Shown here piece after piece: positions 1-12,077 of a stretch of 64,000 nucleotides of DNA; position 1 is the first letter of the stretch, and each line of letters opens with the position of its first letter. A program made the position numbers and the translations under genes. Source of the stretch: Tragulus kanchil (Eukaryota; Chordata; Mammalia; Artiodactyla; Tragulidae). The notes under the pieces were generated by a model. That model had not been told where the DNA came from and did not search any database. It was given only the letters and a program-made list of their open reading frames with translations. The stretch lies in assembly GCA_022376925.1 (NCBI GenBank), contig JAIOJX010000026.1, positions 200,856,400 through 200,920,399 on the forward strand, read 5' to 3'.

Positions 1-589
1 CATCAAAGACAAAGATAGAATCTAGTCATTTATGAGAGATATAAATCAGGTAAGCTTTGATTTTCCCAACATGATACAATGTTGAAAGATGATGTAGAAA
101 TGTGCAGCCTTTAGGGAAAAGATCATGGACTCCAGGGATTTTTAGTCCAAGTACTGCCTAGGCACAAAGAGATCAACATCAGACATTTCAAACATGGATG
201 AACTTAAGAAAAATGGTCCTGTGAATACTTCTAAAAGAAGAAACTTCAGCCAGTCAGAAAAAGGAAGACGTTGTGGCAAAAGTGACAACAGTAAGCTGTG
301 AATCCATTTGAATGCAGAGACAGAACAGCTGTGCCACTGGTAGTCGAGGTCAGCCTGTGGACTTTACTGACCACGAGGTATACAAAAAGTCATGATCCAT
401 CCAAGTAAGAAGACTGAGAAAGAGGGTGATGAGTCAGAGGGGAAAACTGATAAATGTTGTTTACAATAAACAATTTATGTACGGTCTAAATAATGCTCTG
501 TGAATACTATTTATGGTATTAAAAAACTCACTAGGAACCTAAGAATATACATCCTTTAGGGAAAAAAAAGAAAAGGCAATAAAAGATAA
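1..589. other. AT-rich single-copy stretch, no gene
   Basis: No open frame or recognised motif. The base composition is A-rich on the plus strand, as in old L1 ORF1/ORF2 relics, so it may be the 5' part of the L1-like remnant that follows. I cannot support more than that. Confidence 0.4.
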
Positions 590-1535
590 CCAGATGGCTT
601 ACATAATAAAACATGATAAAAAGAAATACGATATACTGATAAGCTAAGTTTAAAACAAAGAGACACAGTAAAATTGAAAATTAAAAAAATCAGCAAAGAC
701 TACTTGGAAAACAAGGCAAAAGAAAGCAGGATCATGGGAGTTGTATCAGATGATGTCAAACACATGTTAAAGAGTACCATATATGGTACAGAGGAGCACT
801 TTAGAACAATTATTACGATCTATAACATAGATCTGATAGTCATGAGTGCTTATGCACCAATAACAGACTACCTTTAAAACAGCAAAAATACAAGAAGAAA
901 CACATACAGACACAAATAGATATGGGAGATAAATTGTATCTCTCTGTGATAATAAATCAAGTGTAAAAAATATGATGAGCTAAATGACTTATTGGTAAAG
1001 ATACCCATGTTAATTTAAATCAGACTCAATGCACTTCTCAGGTACACATAAAACATTTTTGAAATTGACTACATATTAGGCAACAAAAATCCAAATAAGT
1101 TCCTGGAAGTCAAAAAAGCATATGTGATGTTTTCTTCTACAGCAAACATAGAAATTAATCATAAAATTAGAAATATTAACCTGATACATGTAAATCACAT
1201 TATTTTCTAATATAATTTTTTCACCAAAGAAAAAACACTAAATTGAAATCATCAACTAGCTAAGAATCAGCAATATTTCTAATATCACATGTCAGAAACA
1301 ACAGGATACAGTTTGAGTAGAAATAATTTATGTACTTAAAACACATCTAAATCATTAAGAATTGAAATAAATTGACAAGGCATTCCAATAAAGTTGGGAA
1401 AAATAAAATTAACAAAAGGAAGCAATAAGAATGAAAACAGAAAGTAATGAAATGGAAAAAAAATTAAGAAATAAATAGAAGCGATCAGTCTTTATAAGAA
1501 AAATAAATTTCATAAATCACTAGCTAAGCTAATAA
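590..1535 (+). mobile_element. Degenerate L1-like (LINE-1) ORF2 remnant
   Basis: A-rich plus-strand sequence. Short frames resemble L1 ORF2 fragments: an endonuclease-like 'YAPITD' string near 855-873, a 'DYILGNKNPNKF'-like string near 1068-1104, and 'HKSLAKLIK'-like sequence near 1513-1537. Many stops and indels break it, so it is non-functional. The Bov-tA SINE at 1537 ends it. The family is uncertain; an old L1M or HAL1 element is possible. Confidence 0.4.
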
Positions 1536-1536
1536 A

Positions 1537-1740
1537 GAGGTGGCCCAGTGGTAGAGAATCTGCCTGCCAATGCAGTAGATGCGGGAGGCATGGATTTGAT
1601 CTCCGGGTTGGGAAGATCTCCTGGTGAAGGGAATGGCAACCCACACCAGTATTCCTGCCTGGAAAAATCCCATGGCAGAGGAGCCTGATGGGCTATAGTC
1701 CACAGGGATGCAAAGAGTTAGACACAACTGAGCATGCACA
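1537..1740 (+). mobile_element. Bov-tA-type SINE
   Basis: tRNA-derived head ('gtggcccagtggtagagaat', 'gatttgatctccgggttggg') followed by the ruminant Bov-A body ('gtattcctgcctgg', 'cccatggcagaggagcctg', 'gagttagacacaactgagc'). It sits at the 3' edge of the L1-like remnant. Diverged by several substitutions. Confidence 0.85.
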
Positions 1741-1902
1741 AAAGCATGCAAGCAAACTAACAAATAAACCTGAGAGAAGGTCCAAATACATAAACAACAA
1801 ATAAAATGGATGGCAGGGTCTAGCATAGGGTCTTGTACGTATGAATGCTCCAGAAACGTTTGCCAAATGATTGAAGAAATCAACTAAATTAAACTATCTG
1901 AA

Positions 1903-2743
1903 ATGTTGTTGTTCAGTCACTCAGTCATGTCCATCTCTTTGAGACCCATGAACTGTGGCAAGCCAGGCTTCCCTGTCCTTCACAATCTCTTGACGTTTGC
2001 TCCAAACTTTTGTCCATTGAGTCAGTGATGCCATCCAGACATCCCATCCCCTGTTGACCCCTTCTCTTCCTGCCCTCAGTCTTTCCTAGCATCAGTGTGT
2101 TAGTCACTCAATTGTGTCCAACTCTTCGCAACTCCATGGACTGTAGCTTGCCAGGCTCCTCTGTCCATGGAATTCTCCAGGCAAAATTATTGGAATGAGC
2201 TGTCATTTCCTTCTCCAGGGCCCAGCATAAGCCTCTTTTCCAATGACAAAATAAAGACAAAGTATTGGAACTTCAGCATCAGTCCTTCCAATGAATATTC
2301 AGGGTTGATTTCCTTCAGAATTGATTGGTTTGATCTCCTTGCAGTCCAAGGGACTCTCAAGAGTCTTCTCCAACACCACAGTTCAAAGGCATCAATTCTT
2401 TCGGGCTCAGTCTTCTTTATGGTCCAACTCTCATATCCATACATGATTACTGGAAAAATTATAGCTTTGGCTACATAGACTTTTGTTGGCAGTGTTGTCT
2501 CTGCTTTTTAATATGCTGTATAGGTTTGTCATAGCTTTTTTTCCAAGGAGCAAGCATCCTTTAATTTCACGGCTGCAGTCACCATCTGTAGTAATTTTGG
2601 AGTCCCCCCAAATAAAGTCTGTCACTGTTTCCATTGTTTCTCCATCTATTTGCCATGAAGTGTTGGAACTGCATGCTGTGATCTTAATTTTCTGAATGCT
2701 AGTTTTAAGCCGGCTTGTTCACTCTCCTATTTCACCTTCATCA
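1903..2743 (-). mobile_element. BovB (RTE) LINE 3' end, 5'-truncated, SINE nested
   Basis: The minus strand encodes pieces of the BovB reverse-transcriptase C-terminal region: a 'YGYESWTIKKTEPERIDAFELWCWRR'-type segment at 2444-2187 (shown here only as anchor residues YGYESW, IDAFELWCWRR and KEINPEYSLEGL) and a 'MLGKTEGRKRRGQQGM' segment at 2100-2050. The catalytic half is missing and frames are broken, so it is dead. A Bov-tA SINE at about 2096-2221 splits it. Confidence 0.85.
2096..2221 (-). mobile_element. Bov-tA-type SINE fragment nested in BovB
   Basis: Reverse-strand Bov-A body ('gtgttagtcactcaattgtg', 'catggactgtagcttgccag', 'ggctcctctgtccatggaat') interrupts BovB between 'cctagcatca' and 'cccagcataa'. 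The near-match of those flanks looks like a decayed target-site duplication. The SINE is younger than the BovB copy. Confidence 0.75.
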
Positions 2744-2870
2744 CAAATTAATTCAATTCTAAGGTGCATATTTTTAACATCTTTGAAGTAGAGACTACCT
2801 GCTAGGATGGTGTCTCGCAATAGCTGTGGATAAATTTGGTTGTTATTTCTGGTGGCATGATCAGATAAGT

Positions 2871-5240
2871 ACAGCCCTACACATCTCCCTCAATTGCAAC
2901 CATTTCAGAACCACTTCAGAAGAAACACGAGCTCTACCCATGGGCCAAGCTGCTTTCATTGTCACCTTCTAGTAAGATAAATACAGTACTATCACTAAAA
3001 CATGCAGAATGGGCACAAGATGCAACTTGGAAGAAACTCCCAGAGGCAATAGGAGAGGTGTTTTTTGGTTTTTTTTATGAAATGTTGTATCTCCATCTCT
3101 CAGCTGGCACAGAAAACAGGGTTGTGTAGAAAAATACGACATCAATGACTTTGCCTCAAAGAGTAAATAAGAAAATGTCAGACACTGAATGTGAAGTTTC
3201 AGTAACAGTCTCCAGAACTTAAATCCATTCCCCTTTCAGGTTGATCCCTGTTGTAAAGTCCCCAATATGGTAACATAACATGACTCCCAGGACAAGAACC
3301 CAAATTGGCTCTTCCATTCCTCTACCCCCAATTCCACAGCCTTGCTCTAAGACTCAGCCTTATGCCTGAAACTCTGTATCCTCTGACTCAATCTTGGAAA
3401 CTGACTGCCAGACCTCAGGATGTCCAAGTCTCCCCAGTCCTTGTGTCTCCATAGTTGAATTCTACTATGCTGGAGGAACACCCTAATACAACTTTGATGT
3501 CAATATATCAAACAGTTTTCCAGAATTATGACTGGAGATGACAATATCCTCAGAGCATCAGTCCTAGCCAAATCTCCTCCATGGTCTGGACTCCATATTA
3601 CACAAGACCCAATTCACTAGAAATCCTTTGGCAAGACATGACTCTTGGCTCTAGCCAAACAAAACAGTAGGAAGGAGTTCACTCTTGGCATGAGACCCAC
3701 ACATCAGGAGGCTGAGAAGAAAGCCCAAGGAAAAAAGTATTGAAACTACTTGAGTTTTCTAGGGCTATGCATTGATATTCAGGGTTCATATTTTCAGTAA
3801 AGAGTAATCAAATGTTACAGTCTTAATATACATTTCAATTCATTTTGAGAAGTTGAAACTAAAATAGTGGGCTATAGGAGCTATGATTTTGATGACAAAC
3901 ATTCAAATGGATGAATAAAATTGAACACGCTCTTAGCAATAAGTTAAGATTTCTTGATAATATCTCTGTAAAGACAAATAAGTGTAGGTCAATAAAGCAA
4001 TGGTAACTCTTGTTTGATTGATATAGGAATCATTAAAACAATAGCAACATGATCTATTTGAAGATAACAGCCCTACACATCTCCCTCAATTGCAACCATT
4101 TCAGAACCACTTCTACCCATGGGCCAAGCTGCTTTCATTGTCACCTTCTAGTAAGATAAATACAGTACTATCACTAAAACATGCAGAATGGGCACAAGAT
4201 GCAACTTGGAAGAAACTCCCAGAGGCAATAGGAGAGGTGTTTTTTGGTTTTTTTTATGAAATGTTGTATCTCCATCTCTCAGCTGGCACAGAAAACAGGG
4301 TTGTGTAGAAAAATACGACATCAATGACTTTGCCTCAAAGAGTAAATAAGAAAATGTCAGACACTGAATGTGAAGTTTCAGTAACAGTCTCCAGAACTTA
4401 AATCCTTTCCCCCTTTCAGGTTGATCCCTGTTGTAAAGTCCCCAATATGGTAACATAACATGACTCCCAGGACAAGAACCCAAATTGGCTCTTCCATTCC
4501 TCTACCCCCAATTCCACAGCCTTGCTCTAAGACTCAGCCTTATGCCTGAAACTCTGTATCCTCTGACTCAATCTTGGAAACTGACTGCCAGACCTCAGGA
4601 TGTCCAAGTCTCCCCAGTCCTTGTGTCTCCATAGTTGAATTCTACTATGCTGGAGGAACACCCTAATACAACTTTGATGTCAATATATCAAACAGTTTTC
4701 CAGAATTATGACTGGAGATGACAATATCCTCAGAGCATCAGTCCTAGCCAAATCTCCTCCATGGTCTGGACTCCATATTACACAAGACCCAATTCACTAG
4801 AAATCCTTTGGCAAGACATGACTCTTGGCTCTAGCCAAACAAAACAGTAGGAAGGAGTTCACTCTTGGCATGAGACCCACACATCAGGAGGCTGAGAAGA
4901 AAGCCCAAGGAAAAAAGTATTGAAACTACTTGAGTTTTCTAGGGCTATGCATTGATATTCAGGGTTCATATTTTCAGTAAAGAGTAATCAAATGTTACAG
5001 TCTTAATATACATTTCAATTCATTTTGAGAAGTTGAAACTAAAATAGTGGGCTATAGGAGCTATGATTTTGATGACAAACATTCAAATGGATGAATAAAA
5101 TTGAACACGCTCTTAGCAATAAGTTAAGATTTCTTGATAATATCTCTGTAAAGACAAATAAGTGTAGGTCAATAAAGCAATGGTAACTCTTGTTTGATTG
5201 ATATAGGAATCATTAAAAACAATAGCAACATGATCTATTT
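2871..5240. repeat. Tandem direct duplication D1
   Basis: Copy A 2871-4059 and copy B 4067-5240, nearly identical, separated by 7 bases. Copy A carries an extra 17 bases near 2931 ('cagaagaaacacgagct') that copy B lacks. Otherwise only a few single-base indels and substitutions. No repeat family or gene was recognised inside the unit up to about 3842. The last ~215 bases recur a third time in D2. Confidence 0.95.
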
Positions 5241-5344
5241 ACTTCTTTCTATGTAGGAACTGCCAATACAACTTCTACATGCTTAACGGGAATATTTTGA
5301 TACAGTATTTCTACATGATGTTTAGAAATGCCTGTTACAGTTTC

Positions 5345-5549
5345 GTGTTAGTCGCTCAGTCGTGTCTGACTCTTTATGACCCCACAGACTGTAGCCTGCC
5401 AGACTCCTCTGTCCATGGAATTTTCCAGGCAAGAATGCTGGAGTGGGTAGCCATTCCCTTCTCCAAGGGATCTTCCTGATGCAAGGATCAAACTCAAGTC
5501 TCCTGCACTGCTGGCAGATTCTTTACTGTCTGAACCACTAGGGAAGCCC
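5345..5549 (-). mobile_element. Bov-tA-type SINE
   Basis: Reverse-strand SINE running from 'gtgttagtcgctcagtcgtg' to 'ctgaaccactagggaagccc', which is the reversed tRNA-derived head. Full length. It interrupts no recognised element. Confidence 0.9.
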
Positions 5550-5557
5550 TTTGGCTC

Positions 5558-5990
5558 AATAAGTCTATGTCTAGGAATTTATTTGGCAGAAAATACTTGC
5601 GTAAGTGTACAAAGATGTACGTTCAATGATATACAGTGTTGAATTTCTTATATAACTAAAAATTTGAAACAAAAACAAATGATCCTTAGGAAGTGGTTAA
5701 AAACTATGCTGCACGCATTCAGTAGAATGCTAGGCAGTCAGTAAAAAAAAAATCAGTAGCTCTTTATGTTCTGATATAAAAAGATGTCCAAAATGCACTT
5801 CAAAGAAAAAAAGGGCTAACTGTAGAAGAGTATGCACTGTATAATTTTAATTTTTTATTAAAAACACATATAGGTATTTAAATAAAGAGTTATTACTGCT
5901 AAAATTGATTCCTTCTGTGGAGCAATATAATAGCATTTTTGTTTTCTGTTTATAATATAGTTTTTTACATTGTAGTATAAGAATTTTTTA
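5558..5990 (+). mobile_element. L1M-type LINE-1 3' end
   Basis: Plus-strand match to the old L1M 3' region: 'tctaggaatttatttggcag', 'gtacaaagatgtacgttcaa', a 'tataactaaaaatttgaaac' stretch, then 'ttaaaaacacatataggtat'. Non-coding here and decayed. Confidence 0.7.
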
Positions 5991-6430
5991 GAAGATTCAT
6001 AAATAATTCCAGAGTCCATTCCACTTGTCTTTACTGCAGCATTCTCTTACAACCGAGGTCCCTGGAAAAGATGAGACCGGTGTGATCTCATTACAGAATT
6101 TCTTTCATTTTTGAGAAGTTGAAACTAAAATAGTGGGCTATAGGAGCTATGATTTTGATGACAAACATTCAAATGGATGAATAAAATTGAACACGCTCTT
6201 AGCAATAAGTTAAGATTTCTTGATAATATCTCTGTAAAGACAAATAAGTGTAGGTCAATAAAGCAATGGTAACTCTTGTTTGATTGATATAGGAATCATT
6301 AAAAACAATAGCAACATGATCTATTTACTTCTTTCTATGTAGGAACTGCCAATACAACTTCTACATGCTTAACGGGAAAATTTTGATACAGTATTTCTAC
6401 ATGATGTTTAGAAATGCCTGTTACAGTTTC

Positions 6431-6635
6431 GTGTTAGTCGCTCAGTCGTGTCTGACTCTTTATGACCCCACAGACTGTAGCCTGCCAGACTCCTCTGTCC
6501 ATGGAATTTTCCAGGCAAGAATGCTGGAGTGGGTAGCCATTCCCTTCTCCAAGGGATCTTCCTGATGCAAGGATCAAACTCAAGTCTCCTGCACTGCTGG
6601 CAGATTCTTTACTGTCTGAACCACTAGGGAAGCCC
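6431..6635 (-). mobile_element. Bov-tA-type SINE (D2 second copy)
   Basis: Duplicate of the SINE at 5345, carried by D2 copy B. It is not an independent insertion. Confidence 0.9.
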
Positions 6636-6643
6636 TTTGGCTC

Positions 6644-7076
6644 AATAAGTCTATGTCTAGGAATTTATTTGGCAGAAAATACTTGCGTAAGTGTACAAAG
6701 ATGTACGTTCAATGATATACAGTGTTGAATTTCTTATATAACTAAAAATTTGAAACAATAAACAAATGATCTTTAGGAAGGGGTAAAAAATAATGCTGCA
6801 CGCATTCAGTAGAAGGCTAGGCAGTCAGTAAAAAAAAAATCAGTAGCTCTTTATGTTCTGATATAAAAAGATGTCCAAAATGCACTTCAAAGAAAAAAAG
6901 GGCTAACTGTAGAAGAGTATGCACTGTATAATTTTAATTTTTTATTAAAAACACATATAGGTATTTAAATAAAGAGTTATTACTGCTAAAATTGATTCCT
7001 TCTGTGGAGCAATATAATAGCATTTTTGTTTTCTGTTTATAATATAGTTTTTTACATTGTAGTATAAGAATTTTTT
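6644..7076 (+). mobile_element. L1M-type 3' end (D2 second copy)
   Basis: Duplicate of 5558-5990 with small differences such as 'aggaaggggtaaaaaataat' near 6775. A third, partial copy begins at 7989. Confidence 0.7.
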
Positions 7077-7211
7077 AGAAGATTCATAAATAATTCCAGA
7101 GTCCATTCCACTTGTCTTTACTGCAGCATTCTCTTACAACCGAGGTCCCTGGAAAAGATGAGACCTGTGTGATGCTGCTAGTGCAACAACTCAGAAAACG
7201 TCACTCCTCTC

Positions 7212-7640
7212 TTTAAACACCCTGTAATGGGGTGAACTGTATCTTCCAAAACTTCCTATGCGGAATTCTTAACTCCTAGCACCTCAGAATGTCAACTGAC
7301 TTGGAAATGGAGTCATTTAAAGAGTAATGAAGTTAATTTGTTAATATGAATTCTTTAGGGTGAGACCTTATCCATTACAACTGGTGTCTCTATGAAACAG
7401 GAAAGTTGGACACAGATACACATAGAGAGAATGCCATGTGAAGAGGAAGAAAGAGAGTAGGGTGATGTTTCTGTAAGCCAAGGAATCCCAAAGATTGCAA
7501 ACAAGCCACCAGAAGCTGGGTGGGGCGCCTAGGACAGACTGTCTCTCACAGCCCGCAGAAGAAATTTTGCCTCCAGACGTAGAAACTCTGTGAATGTCAA
7601 GACTTGGACTCAAAGCCAAGGCATTAATTCTTCACTGAAT
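7212..7640 (+). mobile_element. MaLR-type solitary LTR (MLT1-like)
   Basis: Typical MaLR LTR landmarks in order: 'acctcagaatgtcaactgac', 'actggtgtctctatgaaaca', 'gccatgtgaagaggaagaaa', 'aagccaaggaatcccaaaga', 'accagaagctgg'. Non-coding, decayed, with the usual 3' end partly missing. It is an ancient endogenous retroviral LTR without internal genes. Confidence 0.7.
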
Positions 7641-7988
7641 CTCCAACTTGCCAATTTGCTCTACAAATTTGGGATTTGACACTCCCCAAAATCACAGGGC
7701 TCAGTTCCTTAAAGTCTATCTCTCCCTCTCCCCTCATTAGATAGATAGATAAAATACATATCTTAGTATTTATGTTTCACTGGAGAATCCAGTACACCTT
7801 CTCTTCTGCTGAGTGGACTCAAGCTCCATAATCCCCACAGAAGCCCTGTCTCACATGACACAGGACACCTCTCTCCTTGGGGCATCATGGGTCTACACAA
7901 TCCAGCTAGGTAAAATAGCCCCTGCTTTCCCACTCCCAGGTTTTTGTTTACACATTATTTCCCCAAAAAAAAAAATTTAGAAATGTAG

Positions 7989-8198
7989 TCTGATATAAAA
8001 GATGTCCAAAATGCACTTCAAAGAAAAAAGGGCTAACTGTAGAAGAGTATGCATGAATTTTATTTTATTAAAACACATATAGGTATTTAAATAAAGAGTT
8101 ATTACTGCTAAAATTGATTCCTTCTGTGGAGCAATATAATAGCATTTTTGTTTTCTGTTTATAATATAGTTTTTTACATTGTAGTATAAGAATTTTTT
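7989..8198 (+). mobile_element. L1M-type 3' end, partial third copy
   Basis: Start of D3 copy B. It repeats the right half of the L1M fragment seen at 5773 and 6857, with extra small deletions. Confidence 0.65.
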
Positions 8199-8333
8199 AG
8201 AAGATTCATAAATAATTCCAGAGTCCATTCCACTTGTCTTTACTGCAGCATTCTCTTACAACCGAGGTCCCTGGAAAAGATGAGACCTGTGTGATGCTGC
8301 TAGTGCAACAACTCAGAAAACGTCACTCCTCTC

Positions 8334-8762
8334 TTTAAACACCCTGTAATGGGGTGAACTGTATCTTCCAAAACTTCCTATGCGGAATTCTTAACTCCTA
8401 GCACCTCAGAATGTCAACTGACTTGGAAATGGAGTCATTTAAAGAGTAATGAAGTTAATTTGTTAATATGAATTCTTTAGGGTGAGACCTTATCCATTAC
8501 AACTGGTGTCTCTATGAAACAGGAAAGTTGGACACAGATACACATAGAGAGAATGCCATGTGAAGAGGAAGAAAGAGAGTAGGGTGATGTTTCTGTAAGC
8601 CAAGGAATCCCAAAGATTGCAAACAAGCCACCAGAAGCTGGGTGGGGCGCCTAGGACAGACTGTCTCTCACAGCCCGCAGAAGAAATTTTGCCTCCAGAC
8701 GTAGAAACTCTGTGAATGTCAAGACTTGGACTCAAAGCCAAGGCATTAATTCTTCACTGAAT
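8334..8762 (+). mobile_element. MaLR-type LTR (D3 second copy)
   Basis: Duplicate of 7212-7640, essentially identical. It is a by-product of D3. Confidence 0.7.
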
Positions 8763-9411
8763 CTCCAACTTGCCAATTTGCTCTACAAATTTGGGATTTG
8801 ACACTCCCCAAAATCACAGGGCTCAGTTCCTTAAAGTCTATCTCTCCCTCTCCCCTCATTAGATAGATAGATAAAATACATATCTTAGTATTTATGTTTC
8901 ACTGGAGAATCCAGTACACCTTCTCTTCTGCTGAGTGGACTCAAGCTCCATAATCCCCACAGAAGCCCTGTCTCACATGACACAGGACACCTCTCTCCTT
9001 GGGGCATCATGGGTCTACACAATCCAGCTAGGTAAAATAGCCCCTGCTTTCCCACTCCCAGGTTTTTGTTTACACATTATTTCCACTCAGAGTAAAAATA
9101 AATTATAGTGTGAAATGAGCGTGATCAATTGTGAAACGAAACCGTGGTCTTGTTTTGCACTTTTAACAACCATAGCATCGATTTCACGGGATTTCATTCT
9201 TTCCTTAACTAGTTGATAACAACACACTCTTTTAAGACAGTCTCCCTTTAAAATCTGCCTCAGATGTAAAAGGATTGCTCGGCTCTTCCGATACTCCCCT
9301 CTTCTTTCCTCCTTTTACAAACCATCCATGCACTTCTCTCAGTCTGTAAACACTCTGCCATCCCACTAACTGGCTCAAATCTTAACTCCTTTCCTAATGA
9401 CCTCAGCTTTG

Positions 9412-9592
9412 GTTTCTCAACCTTGACATTCCTGTTGACATCTGGGGTTTAGAGAATTCTCTGTTGGAGGCGGGGCCCTCCTTGGCATTGTAGAACATTG
9501 AGCAGCATCTCTGCCTTCTTCCCACTAGATGCTAGCAGCACCTTCTCCTTCTTTCCCCACCAGTGAGGGGTGACCAAAAATGTCTCCAGAAA
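9412..9592 (-). mobile_element. hAT-Charlie non-autonomous DNA transposon (MER5A-like)
   Basis: Reads as a reversed MER5A: 'tttctcaaccttgacattcc', 'ttggcattgtagaacattga', 'gcagcatctctgccttcttc', 'ccactagatgctagcagcac', 'gaccaaaaatgtctcc'. No transposase. The rest of the D4 unit (9085-9411, 9593-10175) shows no gene or recognised repeat. Confidence 0.75.
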
Positions 9593-10531
9593 CCATCAAT
9601 TACCTTCGTGTACAAAGCAACCTTGATTGAGAATACATGCATTTTCCCTTGGGCCAGAAAAGCATCAAGGGCCTCCTTCTGCTTCGCCAGAGAAAAGCTT
9701 ATTATCATAGCTCACTTTCTCTGTTTTCTCGACTGGCTTTTTTTCTGAAGTGAAGGATAAGAAAAACAATATTAGAAAATGGAGGAGACCTTAGAAAAAT
9801 CCCCTTGCTCTTCGGCTGACTGAAGAATTATTCAGCACAGCTGCTGTGTGAATATTTCCACAAAACCTGCTATGTGCTAGAGGAGGGAAACAATTATGTA
9901 AGATAAATGTGCTCTTGTTCTGTTAGTTCATTGGTTCTATGTTAAAGAAAATGAAAATCTCTCTCAGGAGCTTCCTAATGAAACGCAGTGATTCACCCGG
10001 TCTCAATTAAAAACAGACTTCATAATCAAGTGAAGAAAAAGCAGTTCTTCAAAATGAAAACAGTACCTTGCAATGAAGCAAAATCTAGTGACACGAAACA
10101 CAAATAACCCGTTCTAACGCTTGCTCTTGGCTGCCGCTGCTCAGCCAAAATGGAACTGTCGTACTTAGGATGACTTGCAGGTTTTTGTTTACACATTATT
10201 TCCACTCAGAGTAAAAATAAATTATAGTGTGAAATGAGCGTGATCAATTGTGAAACGAAACCGTGGTCTTGTTTTGCACTTTTAACAACCATAGCATCGA
10301 TTTCACGGGATTTCATTCTTTCCTTAACTAGTTGATAACAACACACTCTTTTAAGACAGTCTCCCTTTAAAATCTGCCTCAGATGTAAAAGGATTGCTCG
10401 GCTCTTCCGATACTCCCCTCTTCTTTCCTCCTTTTACAAACCATCCATGCACTTCTCTCAGTCTGTAAACACTCTGCCATCCCACTAACTGGCTCAAATC
10501 TTAACTCCTTTCCTAATGACCTCAGCTTTGG

Positions 10532-10711
10532 TTTCTCAACCTTGACATTCCTGTTGACATCTGGGGTTTAGAGAATTCTCTGTTGGAGGCGGGGCCCTCC
10601 TTGGCATTGTAGAACATTGAGCAGCATCTCTGCCTTCTTCCCACTAGATGCTAGCAGCACCTTCTCCTTCTTTCCCCACCAGTGAGGGGTGACCAAAAAT
10701 GTCTCCAGAAA
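10532..10711 (-). mobile_element. MER5A-like element (D4 second copy)
   Basis: Duplicate of 9412-9592 inside D4 copy B. Confidence 0.75.
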
Positions 10712-11294
10712 CCATCAATTACCTTCGTGTACAAAGCAACCTTGATTGAGAATACATGCATTTTCCCTTGGGCCAGAAAAGCATCAAGGGCCTCCTTCTG
10801 CTTCGCCAGAGAAAAGCTTATTATCATAGCTCACTTTCTCTGTTTTCTCGACTGGCTTTTTTTCTGAAGTGAAGGATAAGAAAAACAATATTAGAAAATG
10901 GAGGAGACCTTAGAAAAATCCCCTTGCTCTTCGGCTGACTGAAGAATTATTCAGCACAGCTGCTGTGTGAATATTTCCACAAAACCTGCTATGTGCTAGA
11001 GGAGGGAAACAATTATGTAAGATAAATGTGCTCTTGTTCTGTTAGTTCATTGGTTCTATGTTAAAGAAAATGAAAATCTCTCTCAGGAGCTTCCTAATGA
11101 AACGCAGTGATTCACCCGGTCTCAATTAAAAACAGACTTCATAATCAAGTGAAGAAAAAGCAGTTCTTCAAAATGAAAACAGTACCTTGCAATGAAGCAA
11201 AATCTAGTGACACGAAACACAAATAACCCGTTCTAACGCTTGCTCTTGGCTGCCGCTGCTCAGCCAAAATGGAACTGTCGTACTTAGGATGACT

Positions 11295-11869
11295 GAGAAG
11301 TGAAGTCACCTCTTGATTTTCCACACTGACAGACATGGATATATCTGACCTAGAAGGTCATCAATTTTCATCCACAAACTCAGGTGTGTGAGAAAATGTT
11401 TTACTTGACTCTGCCTGATTTCTGTGTCAAACTCGGACGCGGCAGCAGCAGTAGAAGGCTGTGAAAATTCTATTCAAGAAATTTAGGACTCTCCTCTCCC
11501 ACAGTTCTGCCCTGGCACTTTGTCAACTGCCTGAGTTTCTGCCAAAGCAGAGCCCGTGAACCACAGGAGAGAACGAGGAGGACAAATGGAGTTCTGAGGG
11601 CTACAGCCCATCTCCTCTCCCTGAACCCGCACACCAGGGGCTCATGCCAGCTTCTCCGGAATTCACTCAGGCCTGCGCATCACTGTGTAGCCCGCGTAAC
11701 ACATGCTAGAGGTCAGGGCAGGTGCAGGAAGCTCCTCGAGCCCAGCCACAGAATCCAAGAAAGATGTCCTAAACAGACCTCCAGGGGTACAGAAGCCCTC
11801 TGTCTGCAGCCCACCCATCCTTGCTGCTATGATATCCTTTCTGTTTGCATGTTCCCTTCCTTTACGTGG
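11295..11869. other. Single-copy stretch, moderate GC, no gene
   Basis: More GC-rich than its neighbours, with scattered CpGs near 11435-11450 and 11650-11700. The overlapping frames on both strands (about 120-130 codons, 11663-12068) run into the SINE at 11870 and show no recognisable domain. I see no splice or promoter structure I can support. Confidence 0.4.
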
Positions 11870-12077
11870 CTTTCCAGGTGGCACCATGCTAAAGAATCTG
11901 CCTGCTAATGCAGGGGAGGCAAGAGACGTGAGTTTGATCCCTCGATCAGGAAGATCCCCTGGAGCAACCCACCCCAGTATTCTTCCCAGGAAAATCCCAT
12001 GGACAGAGAAGCCTGAGGGTGTGGGGGAGACACAATCCATGGAGCTGCAAAGAGTCAGATACAACTGAACACACAGG
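11870..12077 (+). mobile_element. Bov-tA-type SINE
   Basis: 'ctttccaggtggcaccatgc' head, 'gagtttgatccctcgatcag' B-box region, 'gtattcttcccaggaaaatc' and 'cccatggacagagaagcctg' body, ending 'gagtcagatacaactgaac'. Full length. Confidence 0.88.

Larger units (their letters stand above)
5023..7173. repeat. Tandem direct duplication D2
   Basis: Copy A 5023-6086, copy B 6109-7173, spacer about 22 bases. The unit contains a Bov-tA SINE and an L1M 3' end. Copy A starts inside D1 copy B, so about 215 bases (3843-4059, 5023-5240, 6109-6325) are present three times. Confidence 0.95.
6857..9084. repeat. Tandem direct duplication D3
   Basis: Copy A 6857-7962, copy B 7989-9084, spacer about 26 bases containing an A-run. 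The left end of copy B is indel-rich: near 8050 it lacks about nine bases present in copy A near 6925. Beyond that the copies are almost identical. The unit carries a MaLR-like LTR. Confidence 0.95.
9059..11294. repeat. Tandem direct duplication D4
   Basis: Copy A 9059-10175, copy B 10178-11294, spacer two bases. By eye the copies look identical across the 1.1 kb unit. The unit begins inside the last 26 bases of D3 copy B. Confidence 0.97.

Noticed and set aside
7212..7640. Possible endogenous retrovirus with genes near the MaLR LTRs (also 43338, 49195, 63560).
   Set aside because: Only solitary, decayed LTRs are seen. No gag, pol or env-like frames flank them.
7738..7755. Microsatellite-like 'tagatagatagat' near the MaLR LTR.
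   Set aside because: Only three to four units, too short to be notable.
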